Origin: Eggerthella sp. CAG:298
Lineage (GTDB): Bacteria; Actinomycetota; Coriobacteriia; Coriobacteriales; Eggerthellaceae
DNA: 8,415 bases
Assembly: GCA_000435675.1 (NCBI GenBank)
Contig: FR895148.1
Coordinates: 185,399 to 193,813, forward strand
Direction of reading: 5' to 3'
The notes under the pieces were generated by a model. It made no database searches, was not told the origin of the DNA, and saw nothing but the letters and a program-made list of their open reading frames with translations. Positions 1 to 5,897 of this stretch are shown piece by piece. Position 1 is the first letter of the stretch; the number at the start of each line of letters is the position of its first letter. A program made the position numbers and the translations under genes.

Positions 1-2
1 AG

Positions 3-128
3 AGAAGGGTGGCGCGAGAGGAATTTACGGCCGATGAAGGCAATCCTCCCGCTGCTGAAGAAGTCGAAGAAGATGCAAAAGAAGCAGCCGAAGAAGCTGC
101 AGTTGAAGAAGCAACTGACGAAGCATAA
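3..128 (+). CDS. 3' end of an unrecognised gene with an acidic Glu/Ala-rich C-terminal tail (partial)
   Basis: An open frame enters from the left edge and ends at TAA (126-128). It gives about 41 residues that begin RRVAREEFTADEGNPP and then run into a tail made almost only of Glu, Ala, Asp and Val. The frame is followed closely by a strong intrinsic terminator, as expected for a true gene end. Low-complexity acidic tails of this kind occur on many unrelated bacterial proteins, such as trigger factor, some ribosomal proteins and translocase subunits, so the tail does not identify the family. The start and all diagnostic domains lie outside the window. I do not recognise the gene. That it is coding is likely from frame, codon use and the terminator; its function is unknown. 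Confidence 0.6.
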   Translation, partial: RRVAREEFTADEGNPPAAEEVEEDAKEAAEEAAVEEATDEA

Positions 129-171
129 TCTCGCCACTCTATCTCGGATTCGTCCGCATATCGAAAAAGGT

Positions 172-198
172 GCCCGGCTCAATGCCGGGTTTCTTTTT
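172..198 (+). terminator. Rho-independent terminator after the left-edge gene
   Basis: A 7-bp stem (172-178 with 184-190; six Watson-Crick pairs, mostly G-C, and one G-T at the base) encloses a 5-base loop (179-183). It is followed directly by a T-rich run, TTCTTTTT (191-198). It lies 43 bases after the stop codon of the upstream gene. This is the clearest intrinsic terminator in the window and separates that gene from galU. Confidence 0.88.
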
Positions 199-241
199 GC
201 CCTGGAAAGATGATCAGATTTTTTTGCGCAGCGGCTGAGCT

Positions 242-325
242 CCTCTAGAGAGCTATCGTTTTGGTCTGCTCACACGAACCTCTAGAGATATGTAAGACGC
301 CTGGCTCTATAAGATTTGATAGAAT
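242..325 (+). promoter_or_regulatory. Putative galU promoter region with duplicated CTCTAGAG palindrome
   Basis: The 10-mer CCTCTAGAGA occurs twice, at 242-251 and 279-288. Each copy contains the perfect 8-bp palindrome CTCTAGAG, and the centres are 37 bases apart. The first copy can also form a small hairpin (238-242 with 250-254). Downstream are two possible -10 hexamers, TATAAG (308-313) and TAGAAT (320-325), but neither has a good -35. If TATAAG is used, the second palindrome falls at the -35 position, which would suit a regulator site. Promoter and operator function are inferred. Confidence 0.35.
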
Positions 326-361
326 AGTTCCACATCGAACAAGAGCAAAAACGAGGTATAC

Positions 362-1177
362 ATGAAAGCGCTCATTCCTGCCGCAGGTCTTGGAAGTCGA
401 TTCCTCCCTGCCACTAAAGCACAACCAAAAGAAATGCTGCTCGTTGTTGACAAGCCAGCTATTCAATATGTTGTTGAAGAGGGGCTCGCTTCCGGTGCCG
501 ATGAAGTGATCATCATCAACAGTCGCGACAAGAAGTCGATCGAAGCGCACTTTACTCCCGATCCCGATCTGGAAGCGGAACTGCGTAGCCGCGGTAAGGA
601 TAGCTACGCCGACAAGGTAGCTCACGCAGGCAGCTTGAATGTCTCCTACGTCTATCAAGATGAACCGCTTGGCCTTGGTCATGCCGTTCATTGTGCTGCT
701 GATAAGATCGAAGGCGAACCGTTCTTCGTTCTGCTTGGCGATGTGCTCGTTCCTGAGAACAACATGCTCACGCGTATGAAGGAGATCTCGGATGAGCATA
801 ACGGTGCCAACGTGATCGCCGTGCTTCCTGTTCCTGAGACGCAAGTCGATCGTTTCGGCGTGATCGCAGGTGAAGAGATCGCAGGTGATGTCTGGAAAGT
901 TTCAGCGCTCTGCGAAAAACCTGCCCCCGAAGAAGCGCCGAGCAATCTTGCGGTATTCGGCCGCTACCTCCTCTCCCCACGCGTTATGGAGCTCCTTGCC
1001 GAAGTAAAGCCTGGCGCAGGCGGAGAGATTCAACTCACCGATGCGCTCGACGAGGTGCTCAAAGAAGAAGAGATGTATGCGCTCATCATCAACGAGGAAG
1101 ATGGCTTCGACACCGGCACGGTAGAAAGCTGGCTCGACACCAACAATCGCCTCTTCGCCCGCCTGAAGAACGCTTAA
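362..1177 (+). CDS. galU: UTP--glucose-1-phosphate uridylyltransferase
   Basis: This cytosolic enzyme makes UDP-glucose from UTP and glucose-1-phosphate, for envelope glycans and galactose metabolism. The 271-residue length is normal for bacterial GalU. The nucleotide-binding signature PAAGLGSRFLPATKAQPKEM is at residues 6-25. QDEPLGLGHAV (99-109), LLGD with the metal-binding Asp127, CEKP (184-187), GEIQLTDAL (221-229) and DTG (250-252) are all in family order. One oddity is NSRDKKSIEAHF (residues 53-64) where most homologues have TGRGK before the Ile. The ATG start is supported by ACGAGG (351-356), 5 bases upstream, and by the signature beginning right after it. The gene stands alone on the plus strand, between a terminator upstream and a convergent hairpin zone downstream. 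The identification is secure. Confidence 0.96.
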   Translation: MKALIPAAGLGSRFLPATKAQPKEMLLVVDKPAIQYVVEEGLASGADEVIIINSRDKKSIEAHFTPDPDLEAELRSRGKDSYADKVAHAGSLNVSYVYQDEPLGLGHAVHCAADKIEGEPFFVLLGDVLVPENNMLTRMKEISDEHNGANVIAVLPVPETQVDRFGVIAGEEIAGDVWKVSALCEKPAPEEAPSNLAVFGRYLLSPRVMELLAEVKPGAGGEIQLTDALDEVLKEEEMYALIINEEDGFDTGTVESWLDTNNRLFARLKNA

Positions 1178-1210
1178 AGATGACAAACTACCCGGTCGTT
1201 CGTCATCTTT
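1176..1210 (+). terminator. Hairpin at the 3' end of galU, probable terminator
   Basis: A 9-bp inverted repeat (AAAGATGAC at 1176-1184 with GTCATCTTT at 1202-1210) begins within the galU stop codon and encloses a 17-base loop that can pair further. The right arm ends in TTT, but a long T tract is absent. Given the convergent layout it probably ends galU transcription, though it is a weaker candidate than the hairpin at 172-198. Confidence 0.5.
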
Positions 1211-1227
1211 CTACCTGAAAGAAGAAC

Positions 1228-1259
1228 AAGACCCCGCACCATATTGGTTGCGGGGTCTT
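1228..1259 (-). terminator. Terminator hairpin for veg
   Basis: A 10-bp GC-rich stem (AAGACCCCGC at 1228-1237 with GCGGGGTCTT at 1250-1259) has inner pairs ACC/GGT around a short loop (1241-1245). On the minus strand the stem is followed by a T-rich stretch (GTTCTTCTTTC). The hairpin lies 29 bases past the veg stop codon. The T-rich side shows it mainly serves the minus-strand gene, although it also faces galU and may act both ways. Confidence 0.68.
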
Positions 1260-1288
1260 CGATTACAGAGGATCGTAGAGCGATGAGC

Positions 1289-1657
1289 TTAGATCATAGG
1301 AAGTGACTGCAGTTCAGGCTCAGACGATTCCTGCTGGCCTTCAGCGATAACGGGAACAAGCTCATCCTCTGCCTCGATCTCCTCGATGAAGGGACCAAAG
1401 AGCGCTTCGCCGTTCTGGCTCAGTTCGACCATGCCGGTAAGGATATCAACATACTGATAGGACTGACGAGCCGCAACACCACGCTTACGCTTGACCTCCA
1501 TGATGAACAGCTTGGGATGCACCTGCATGAGGACCCCTTCGCTCTCAACGATCTTAGAACGACCCATGTTCGCACGAACGCGGAGCTTCTGGCCAACGAA
1601 ATCGCTTAAGGTATCATGAATGCTATCGACAATCTGTGCTTGCTTTGCTAAATCCAT
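1289..1657 (-). CDS. veg: Veg family protein (DUF1021) with an acidic C-terminal extension
   Basis: The 122-residue product matches the Veg family in its first ~80 residues: GQKLRVRANMGRSKIVESEGVL (residues 22-43), PKLFIMEV (48-55) and YQYVDILTGMVELS (68-81). In B. subtilis, Veg is a small, highly expressed protein implicated in biofilm matrix gene control; its biochemical activity is not settled. B. subtilis Veg is about 86 residues. Here roughly 35 extra residues rich in Glu, Gln, Ser and Pro follow (about 88-122). A longer frame extends upstream, but the ATG at 1657 has a strong ribosome binding site 5 bases before it and begins where the family begins. Lying next to ksgA matches the Bacillus gene order and supports the call. 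The gene has its own terminator and probably its own promoter. Confidence 0.88.
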   Translation of the reverse strand: MDLAKQAQIVDSIHDTLSDFVGQKLRVRANMGRSKIVESEGVLMQVHPKLFIMEVKRKRGVAARQSYQYVDILTGMVELSQNGEALFGPFIEEIEAEDELVPVIAEGQQESSEPELQSLPMI

Positions 1658-1662
1658 AAACA

Positions 1663-1669
1663 CTTCCTC
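1663..1669 (-). promoter_or_regulatory. Ribosome binding site that fixes the veg start
   Basis: The minus strand reads GAGGAAG at these bases, 5 bases before the ATG at 1657. This favours a 122-residue product over a 140-residue reading that would begin at 1711. Confidence 0.75.
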
Positions 1670-1693
1670 AAAAAGGCATAGTAAAACTCGTTT

Positions 1694-1725
1694 ATAATAG
1701 CACGCGCTCAAATCCAGGTATAACA
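1694..1725 (-). promoter_or_regulatory. Possible veg promoter
   Basis: On the minus strand TATTAT (1699-1694) is a fair -10 about 36 bases upstream of the veg start. The -35 region is poor (TTATAC around 1723-1718). An alternative -10, TATACC, slightly upstream pairs with GTGAAA at 17-base spacing. The 144-base gap after ksgA contains no clear minus-strand terminator, so some read-through from ksgA is possible. Confidence 0.3.
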
Positions 1726-1801
1726 GCTACGTTTGTTTTTTCACCAGCGGTGCTTTTTATTCGTTAAGAAACGGGATCCTGATTCGATGGTGAGCGCTCG
1801 A

Positions 1802-2680
1802 TTATGCACGAACCAGCGCAGCGTATGCTTCACCCAGCTTAAAGAAGTCTGAAACGGCAAGCGCCTCACCGCGCACTTTCGGATCGATGCCGCTCCGCTC
1901 GAAGAGCTCAGGAAGGAGCGACGATGCATCGAACGAAGGATCGGTTCGCTCAAAGTAGCGCTTCATCGAGTTCGCGATGGTCTTACGACGGTTCTCGAAA
2001 GCAGCATCGGCCATGAGCATCGTCGCCTGCGTTAGTTCGCTGCTGCGCTCTTCTGCGATACGGTCAAGACGGATGACTGTGCTCTTCACGCGTGGCGGTG
2101 GGAAGAAGTTGCTCTCTGCCACCGAGAACTTCCCCGTAGGTTTCGCTAAAAGACGCAACTTGACCGTGTAGGCACCATAGTTCTTCGATCCAGGAGCCGC
2201 ACTCATACGATCAGCCACTTCAGCTTGCACCATGATCGTTGCACTCTCAAGGCTCTCGAAGCGCTCGAAGAAATCGAGCACGATCGTGGCAGCGACCGCA
2301 TAAGGAAGGTTGGATACCAGCTTATTCGGAGCGAAAGGAAGCTCGCCTGCTCGCACATCCAACGCGTCAGCCGAGATGAGCGAGAACGTATCAGAAAAGG
2401 GTGCGCAGGTCTCTTCAAGCACCTCGATAAGGTCGGTATCACGCTCGATCGAGACCACCTCACCGCTGCGCTTCAAGAGTGCTTCAGTGAGCGTTCCGAT
2501 CCCTGGACCAACTTCTACCACGCGATCAGTTTGCGAAAGCTCTGCAAGATTGCAGATGCGCTCGACCACCCCATCATTGATGAGGAAGTGCTGCCCGAAC
2601 GATTTCTTCGTGCTCAATCCGAATCGGTCGAGCACCGCTCTGGTATCTGCAACAGAAGCAAGCGAAGAGAGACGCGCCAT
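1802..2680 (-). CDS. ksgA: 16S rRNA (adenine-N6,N6)-dimethyltransferase KsgA/RsmA
   Basis: The enzyme uses S-adenosylmethionine to dimethylate two adjacent adenines near the 3' end of 16S rRNA (A1518/A1519 in E. coli numbering) during late 30S assembly. Loss gives kasugamycin resistance in many bacteria. The 292-residue protein has KKSFGQHFL (25-33), the SAM-binding loop VVEVGPGIGTLTEALL (54-69), the catalytic NLPY (124-127), MVQAEVADRM (150-159), FFPPPRVKST (192-201) and the C-terminal FENRRKTIANS (228-238). All are hallmarks of the KsgA/Dim1 family. The ATG at 2680 is preceded by GAGGGGAG, which overlaps the end of the upstream flavoprotein gene; only 5 bases separate the two genes, so they are almost certainly cotranscribed. 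The length is slightly above the E. coli protein's. No ispE follows, unlike in many Gram-positive genomes. Confidence 0.96.
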   Translation of the reverse strand: MARLSSLASVADTRAVLDRFGLSTKKSFGQHFLINDGVVERICNLAELSQTDRVVEVGPGIGTLTEALLKRSGEVVSIERDTDLIEVLEETCAPFSDTFSLISADALDVRAGELPFAPNKLVSNLPYAVAATIVLDFFERFESLESATIMVQAEVADRMSAAPGSKNYGAYTVKLRLLAKPTGKFSVAESNFFPPPRVKSTVIRLDRIAEERSSELTQATMLMADAAFENRRKTIANSMKRYFERTDPSFDASSLLPELFERSGIDPKVRGEALAVSDFFKLGEAYAALVRA

Positions 2681-2685
2681 TATCG

Positions 2686-3240
2686 TTACTCCCCTCTTCC
2701 CTGCTCGATCATCTGCAAAGCTTCAGAGACGATCGTATCTTCATCGACGGCGATAAGATCACGCGCGTCAACCACTGAAAAATCTGCAAGCGCAAAAGGA
2801 GATGCAACCTGTGCCTGCGCAGGAGCAGTGCCATACGGATCTCCTCCTTCGCCAACGAGCGACACATACAGTGCGCGTTTAGGAGGGAGCAACCTTCCCT
2901 GTTCGATCTGTTGCTGACGTTTCCAAAAGTAGGGTTGGAAACGGTCGAGCACGGCCTTAAACTGCGAAGGAACGCCTGCAAAATAGATAGGGCTCACCAC
3001 CAAAACGGCATCCGCTGCATCGATCGCAGAAAAGATGCGCGCAAGATCATCAGAGTAGATGCAGGTGAAGCTCTCTTTGCACTGGTCGCAACCGATGCAC
3101 CCGTGTACAGCAATGCGAGCGCATGAGAAGAGCGCAACGCTGTTGCCAAGCTCACGAAGCGCATTCGCGATCCTTGTTGCAGCAGTGCTGCATTTTCCCT
3201 GATCGTAGGGAGAGCCTACCAGTATTACCCAACTTGCCAT
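2686..3240 (-). CDS. Flavodoxin-fold NAD(P)H/FMN oxidoreductase with Cys motif (iron-sulfur flavoprotein-like)
   Basis: The 184-residue protein has the fold signature of the NADPH-dependent FMN reductase family. An FMN phosphate loop GSPYDQGKCSTA is at residues 9-20, and SPIYFAGVPSQFKAVLDRFQPYF (83-105) matches the SPIYF..(S/P)xQ(L/F)KxxxDR motif. Between them is GCIGCDQCKESFTC, giving Cys48-x2-Cys51-x2-Cys54-x5-Cys60. This is the compact arrangement that binds a 4Fe-4S cluster in archaeal and anaerobe iron-sulfur flavoproteins. The protein is therefore likely a cytosolic electron-transfer or reductase enzyme of an anaerobe; its substrate cannot be read from sequence. It may or may not hold the cluster, since many relatives are annotated only as NAD(P)H oxidoreductases. 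The start at 3240 overlaps the tatD stop by 16 bases and has AGGGAG upstream. It occupies the slot between tatD and ksgA that rnmV fills in Bacillus. Confidence 0.85.
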   Translation of the reverse strand: MASWVILVGSPYDQGKCSTAATRIANALRELGNSVALFSCARIAVHGCIGCDQCKESFTCIYSDDLARIFSAIDAADAVLVVSPIYFAGVPSQFKAVLDRFQPYFWKRQQQIEQGRLLPPKRALYVSLVGEGGDPYGTAPAQAQVASPFALADFSVVDARDLIAVDEDTIVSEALQMIEQGRGE

Positions 3241-4178
3241 GGGGTAAGCTCCCTATCAAGCAGCGAACAGGCATTGCTGAAGAGTTGCTCAAGAAAACCG
3301 CGCTGCTCATCGAGCGTGGTGCATCCATACAATTCGCACAGTTTGGCTGCGGTGAAGATCGTGAATTCTGGCCCGCATTCGATGCCACGCAACGGTTCGG
3401 GGGTCATGAACGGCGAATCGGTTTCCGTGAGCAAACGATCAAGCGGCACTTGAAGTGCACTTTCACCCACCTCAGGAGACTTCTTGAAGGTAACGGGTCC
3501 TCCGAACGCCACATAGCAACCAGCCTCTACCCACGGCTCGAGAATGGTTGGGTCAAGGTTGAAGCAGTGCAGCAAAACCCCCGCTTTAGGAAACCCCTCT
3601 TCTTGCAAGATAGCGAAACCATCATCGTGAGCTTCACGCATATGCAAAAGGAGCGGCAGTCCGGTCTTGTGAGCAAGGCAGATCTGGCGCCTGAATGCTT
3701 CACGCTGCTCAGGACGCGGTGAATGATCGTAATGATAGTCGAGCCCCACCTCACCGATAGCAGCGACCCGCGGGTCACGCAAATCCTGCAACAGCTTCTC
3801 TTCAAGCGCGTCATCGTAGAATTTCGCATTGTGCGGATGGCAACCGATCCCGACTCTCACCTTTGGCTTGGCGAACTCGAAACCCGGAAGCTCGTAGGAA
3901 TCGTAGATGTGCTTCGCCTCTTCGAACCACGAATCAAGCTGCTCGAAGGTGGTACGATCATCTTCCTGCACATCAACGATCGTGCAGATGAACTTGATGC
4001 CATAAAACGCGCTCCTGGCGAGCGCAAGCGCAGGATTGCCGAGCATATCGAGATGTGCATGCGTATCGGCGATAGGCGCATCGAACTTCGGCGGAGAGAC
4101 AAGACGGCACTTTTCCTTCTTGCGCTTCTGATAGAAGAGCATATCGCGCGCAAACGGAGCAAGGTCCGCAAGAGGCAT
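3225..4178 (-). CDS. tatD: TatD family metal-dependent hydrolase (DNase-like)
   Basis: TatD-family proteins are TIM-barrel metal-dependent nucleases; E. coli TatD has 3'-5' exonuclease activity on DNA and RNA, and the family is linked to DNA repair. In the 317-residue reading all metal-binding motifs are present: DTHAHLD (38-44; His40, His42), GCHPH (112-116), GEVGLDY (142-148; Glu143), LLHM (177-180; His179), LLHCF (202-206; His204) and TETDSP (251-256; Asp254). The first motif usually sits within about ten residues of the N-terminus, so this protein has an extension of about 30 residues containing a basic patch, KRKKEK. A longer start at 4241 would overlap metG, but its upstream sequence is a poor ribosome binding site; the ATG at 4178 has GGAG 5 bases before it and leaves a 37-base gap after metG. 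The 3' end overlaps the flavoprotein gene by 16 bases, which implies a shared transcript. Confidence 0.93.
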   Translation of the reverse strand: MPLADLAPFARDMLFYQKRKKEKCRLVSPPKFDAPIADTHAHLDMLGNPALALARSAFYGIKFICTIVDVQEDDRTTFEQLDSWFEEAKHIYDSYELPGFEFAKPKVRVGIGCHPHNAKFYDDALEEKLLQDLRDPRVAAIGEVGLDYHYDHSPRPEQREAFRRQICLAHKTGLPLLLHMREAHDDGFAILQEEGFPKAGVLLHCFNLDPTILEPWVEAGCYVAFGGPVTFKKSPEVGESALQVPLDRLLTETDSPFMTPEPLRGIECGPEFTIFTAAKLCELYGCTTLDEQRGFLEQLFSNACSLLDRELTPWQVG

Positions 4179-4183
4179 GCTCT

Positions 4184-4187
4184 CTCC
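4184..4187 (-). promoter_or_regulatory. Ribosome binding site that favours the shorter tatD start
   Basis: The minus strand has GGAG here, 5 bases upstream of the ATG at 4178. The alternative ATG at 4241, inside the end of metG, lacks a comparable site. Confidence 0.55.
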
Positions 4188-4215
4188 AAAGGAATAGGAG
4201 AGCAGGTCGGTTTGA

Positions 4216-5796
4216 TTATTCGAGGGAGAAGTCGATCGCATCTACATCCAATCGTGGATAGAGCGGCGTACCGGTCTCTACCGAAAGACCAGGCGTAAGC
4301 TGTCCCCAAGCACTGGCCGCTTCGATGTCGGTGATATCAGTGACATCTCCCAGACCCATGCGATTGAAGACCTCATTTGAAGTGGTAGGCATGAACGGTG
4401 CCATGAACAACGCGATGATGCGGATCGCCTCGAGTGCGTTGTAGATGACCGCGGCAAGTTCATCGGCGGTTTCTTCGCTCTTAGCAAGGTTCCAGGGAGC
4501 AGAATCTTCCACATAGAGGTTCACACGGCTCGCAAGCTTCTGCACCGCAGCGGCCGCCGCAGAAAAATCGACGTTCGCCATAGCTTCGTCGTATTCCTTG
4601 TACAGATCAGCAGCTATCTCAGCGAGCGGATTGTCCTCTGCACCGGCAGGAGGCGTAGGCACCACGCCATCGAAATACTTGTTCGTCATGTTGAACACGC
4701 GCGATACGAGGTTGCCCCAAGTATTCGCCAGATCGGCATTGTAGACCTGCACCATGCGCTCGATCGAGATGGAGCCATCATGGCCGAACTGCACATCGGA
4801 AAGGAAATAGTAGCGATACGGATCAACACCGAAGACCTCGACCAGATCCGCGGGCTTCAAAGCATTGCCGCGCGATTTCGACATCTTCTCGCCCTTGGTG
4901 AGCAAGAAGCCATGGCCGAAGACCGTGTGCGTGATTGGCATACCAGCTGCCATGAGCATGGCGGGCCAAATAACGCAGTGGAAACGGATGATGTCCTTAC
5001 CCACGAAATGATACTGCATGGGCCACGCTGCCTCATATTCCGCAGCGCGCTCAGGATCGCTATAGCCGATGCCGGTAAGGTACGCCAGAAGCGCATCCGC
5101 CCACACATAGGCTACGTGACCTTCATCGAAGGGCAACGGAACGCCCCAATCGAAGGTCGAACGCGAGATGGAAAGGTCCTTAAGGCCGCTCTTCACGAAC
5201 GAAACAATTTCATTCTTACGCGTGACCGGGCGGATGAAATCAGGGTTCTCCTCGTAGAATTCGAGCAGCTTGTCTTCGAAATCGGAAAGCTTGAAGAACC
5301 AGTTCTCTTCCCCACTCGTCTTCTGAACAGGGCGCTTGCAATCGGGGCAAACGTAAACACCATCTTCATCCTTCTCAAGGTCGGATTCGGCATAATACGT
5401 CTCTTCGTGAACGCAGTACCAACCTTCATAGGCTCCCTTATACAGAAAGCCTTTTTCGTACAGATCGTTCCAGAACTTGCGCACAGTCTCAGCGTGACGC
5501 GGTTCAGTGGTACGCACGAAATCGGTGTAGGTGATATCGAGCATGTCCCATGCATCGCGAAATGCGGGCTCCATCGAATCGCACCACTCCTGCGGCTCCA
5601 TATCGTGAGCAGCAGCCGTGTCTGCGACCTTTTGACCATGCTCGTCCATGCCGGTAACGAACGAAACATCATAGCCATTCATACGCTCATAGCGCGCAAG
5701 CGCATCAGCTGCGATCGTGGTATAGGCGGTTCCCAGGTGCGGAGCTGCATTTACATAGTAGATAGGCGTAGTGAGTGCATAAGCGCCTTTTGACAT
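4216..5796 (-). CDS. metG: Methionyl-tRNA synthetase (class I, without C-terminal tRNA-binding domain)
   Basis: The cytosolic enzyme charges initiator and elongator tRNA-Met with methionine. The 526-residue product starts MSKGAYALTTPIYYVN and carries the class I HIGH-type motif as HLGT (20-23), GMDEHG (49-54), a zinc-knuckle region (about 126-157) and KMSKS (304-308), followed by the anticodon-binding helical domain. It ends near residue 526 and lacks the EMAPII-like C-terminal domain of the B. subtilis enzyme (664 residues). In the knuckle, WYCVHEE then CPDC gives Cys128, His130, Cys150 and Cys153, so one Cys of the usual first CxxC pair is missing. The frame is open upstream to a GTG at 5862, but ATG 5796 fits the family N-terminus, although its ribosome binding site is weak. 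It heads the apparent metG-tatD-flavoprotein-ksgA unit. Confidence 0.95.
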   Translation of the reverse strand: MSKGAYALTTPIYYVNAAPHLGTAYTTIAADALARYERMNGYDVSFVTGMDEHGQKVADTAAAHDMEPQEWCDSMEPAFRDAWDMLDITYTDFVRTTEPRHAETVRKFWNDLYEKGFLYKGAYEGWYCVHEETYYAESDLEKDEDGVYVCPDCKRPVQKTSGEENWFFKLSDFEDKLLEFYEENPDFIRPVTRKNEIVSFVKSGLKDLSISRSTFDWGVPLPFDEGHVAYVWADALLAYLTGIGYSDPERAAEYEAAWPMQYHFVGKDIIRFHCVIWPAMLMAAGMPITHTVFGHGFLLTKGEKMSKSRGNALKPADLVEVFGVDPYRYYFLSDVQFGHDGSISIERMVQVYNADLANTWGNLVSRVFNMTNKYFDGVVPTPPAGAEDNPLAEIAADLYKEYDEAMANVDFSAAAAAVQKLASRVNLYVEDSAPWNLAKSEETADELAAVIYNALEAIRIIALFMAPFMPTTSNEVFNRMGLGDVTDITDIEAASAWGQLTPGLSVETGTPLYPRLDVDAIDFSLE

Positions 5797-5824
5797 TGGA
5801 ACGACTCGCTTTCTGATCAGGTGA

Positions 5825-5839
5825 GAGCACATGATGCTC
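5825..5839 (-). other. Small hairpin in the metG leader
   Basis: In the 101-base gap between ackA and metG the minus strand reads GAGCA TCATG TGCTC, a perfect 5-bp stem with a 5-base loop, ending 29 bases before the metG start. There is no T tract, so it is not an intrinsic terminator. Nothing in the gap resembles a T-box or an S-adenosylmethionine riboswitch, and no good promoter was seen. It may be incidental. Confidence 0.3.
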
Positions 5840-5897
5840 GCCCGATCGCTCGTTTGGTGCACAGTGTTTTGATAAGAAGGTCGAATACCCGAAACGT

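Noticed and set aside
245..844. A 199-codon minus-strand frame opposite galU and its leader
   Set aside because: It covers the galU signature region in antisense and would end inside the galU regulatory region; no family features.
865..892. Near-repeat GATCGCAGGTGA inside galU
   Set aside because: It encodes a locally repetitive IAGEEIAGD stretch at a variable loop of the protein; no sign of a mobile or regulatory element.
1741..1760. CACC-AGC-GGTG followed by CTTTTTATT, a possible plus-strand terminator
   Set aside because: The stem is only 4 bp and no plus-strand gene ends nearby; on the minus strand it is followed by A residues, so it does not serve ksgA.
1792..1799. Palindrome GAGCGCTC just after the ksgA stop
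   Set aside because: It is an isolated 8-mer with no loop or T tract; such words are common in this sequence.
2225..2917. A 230-codon plus-strand frame spanning ksgA and the flavoprotein gene
   Set aside because: It crosses the junction of two clearly identified minus-strand genes and has no motif or supporting context.
4780..5793. A 337-codon open frame on the plus strand opposite metG
   Set aside because: It lies entirely antisense to a well-identified metG, has no recognisable family features, and is explained by the base pattern of the opposite-strand codons.
5797..5897. Possible T-box or SAM riboswitch before metG
   Set aside because: The gap is too short and shows none of the conserved T-box or S-box elements.
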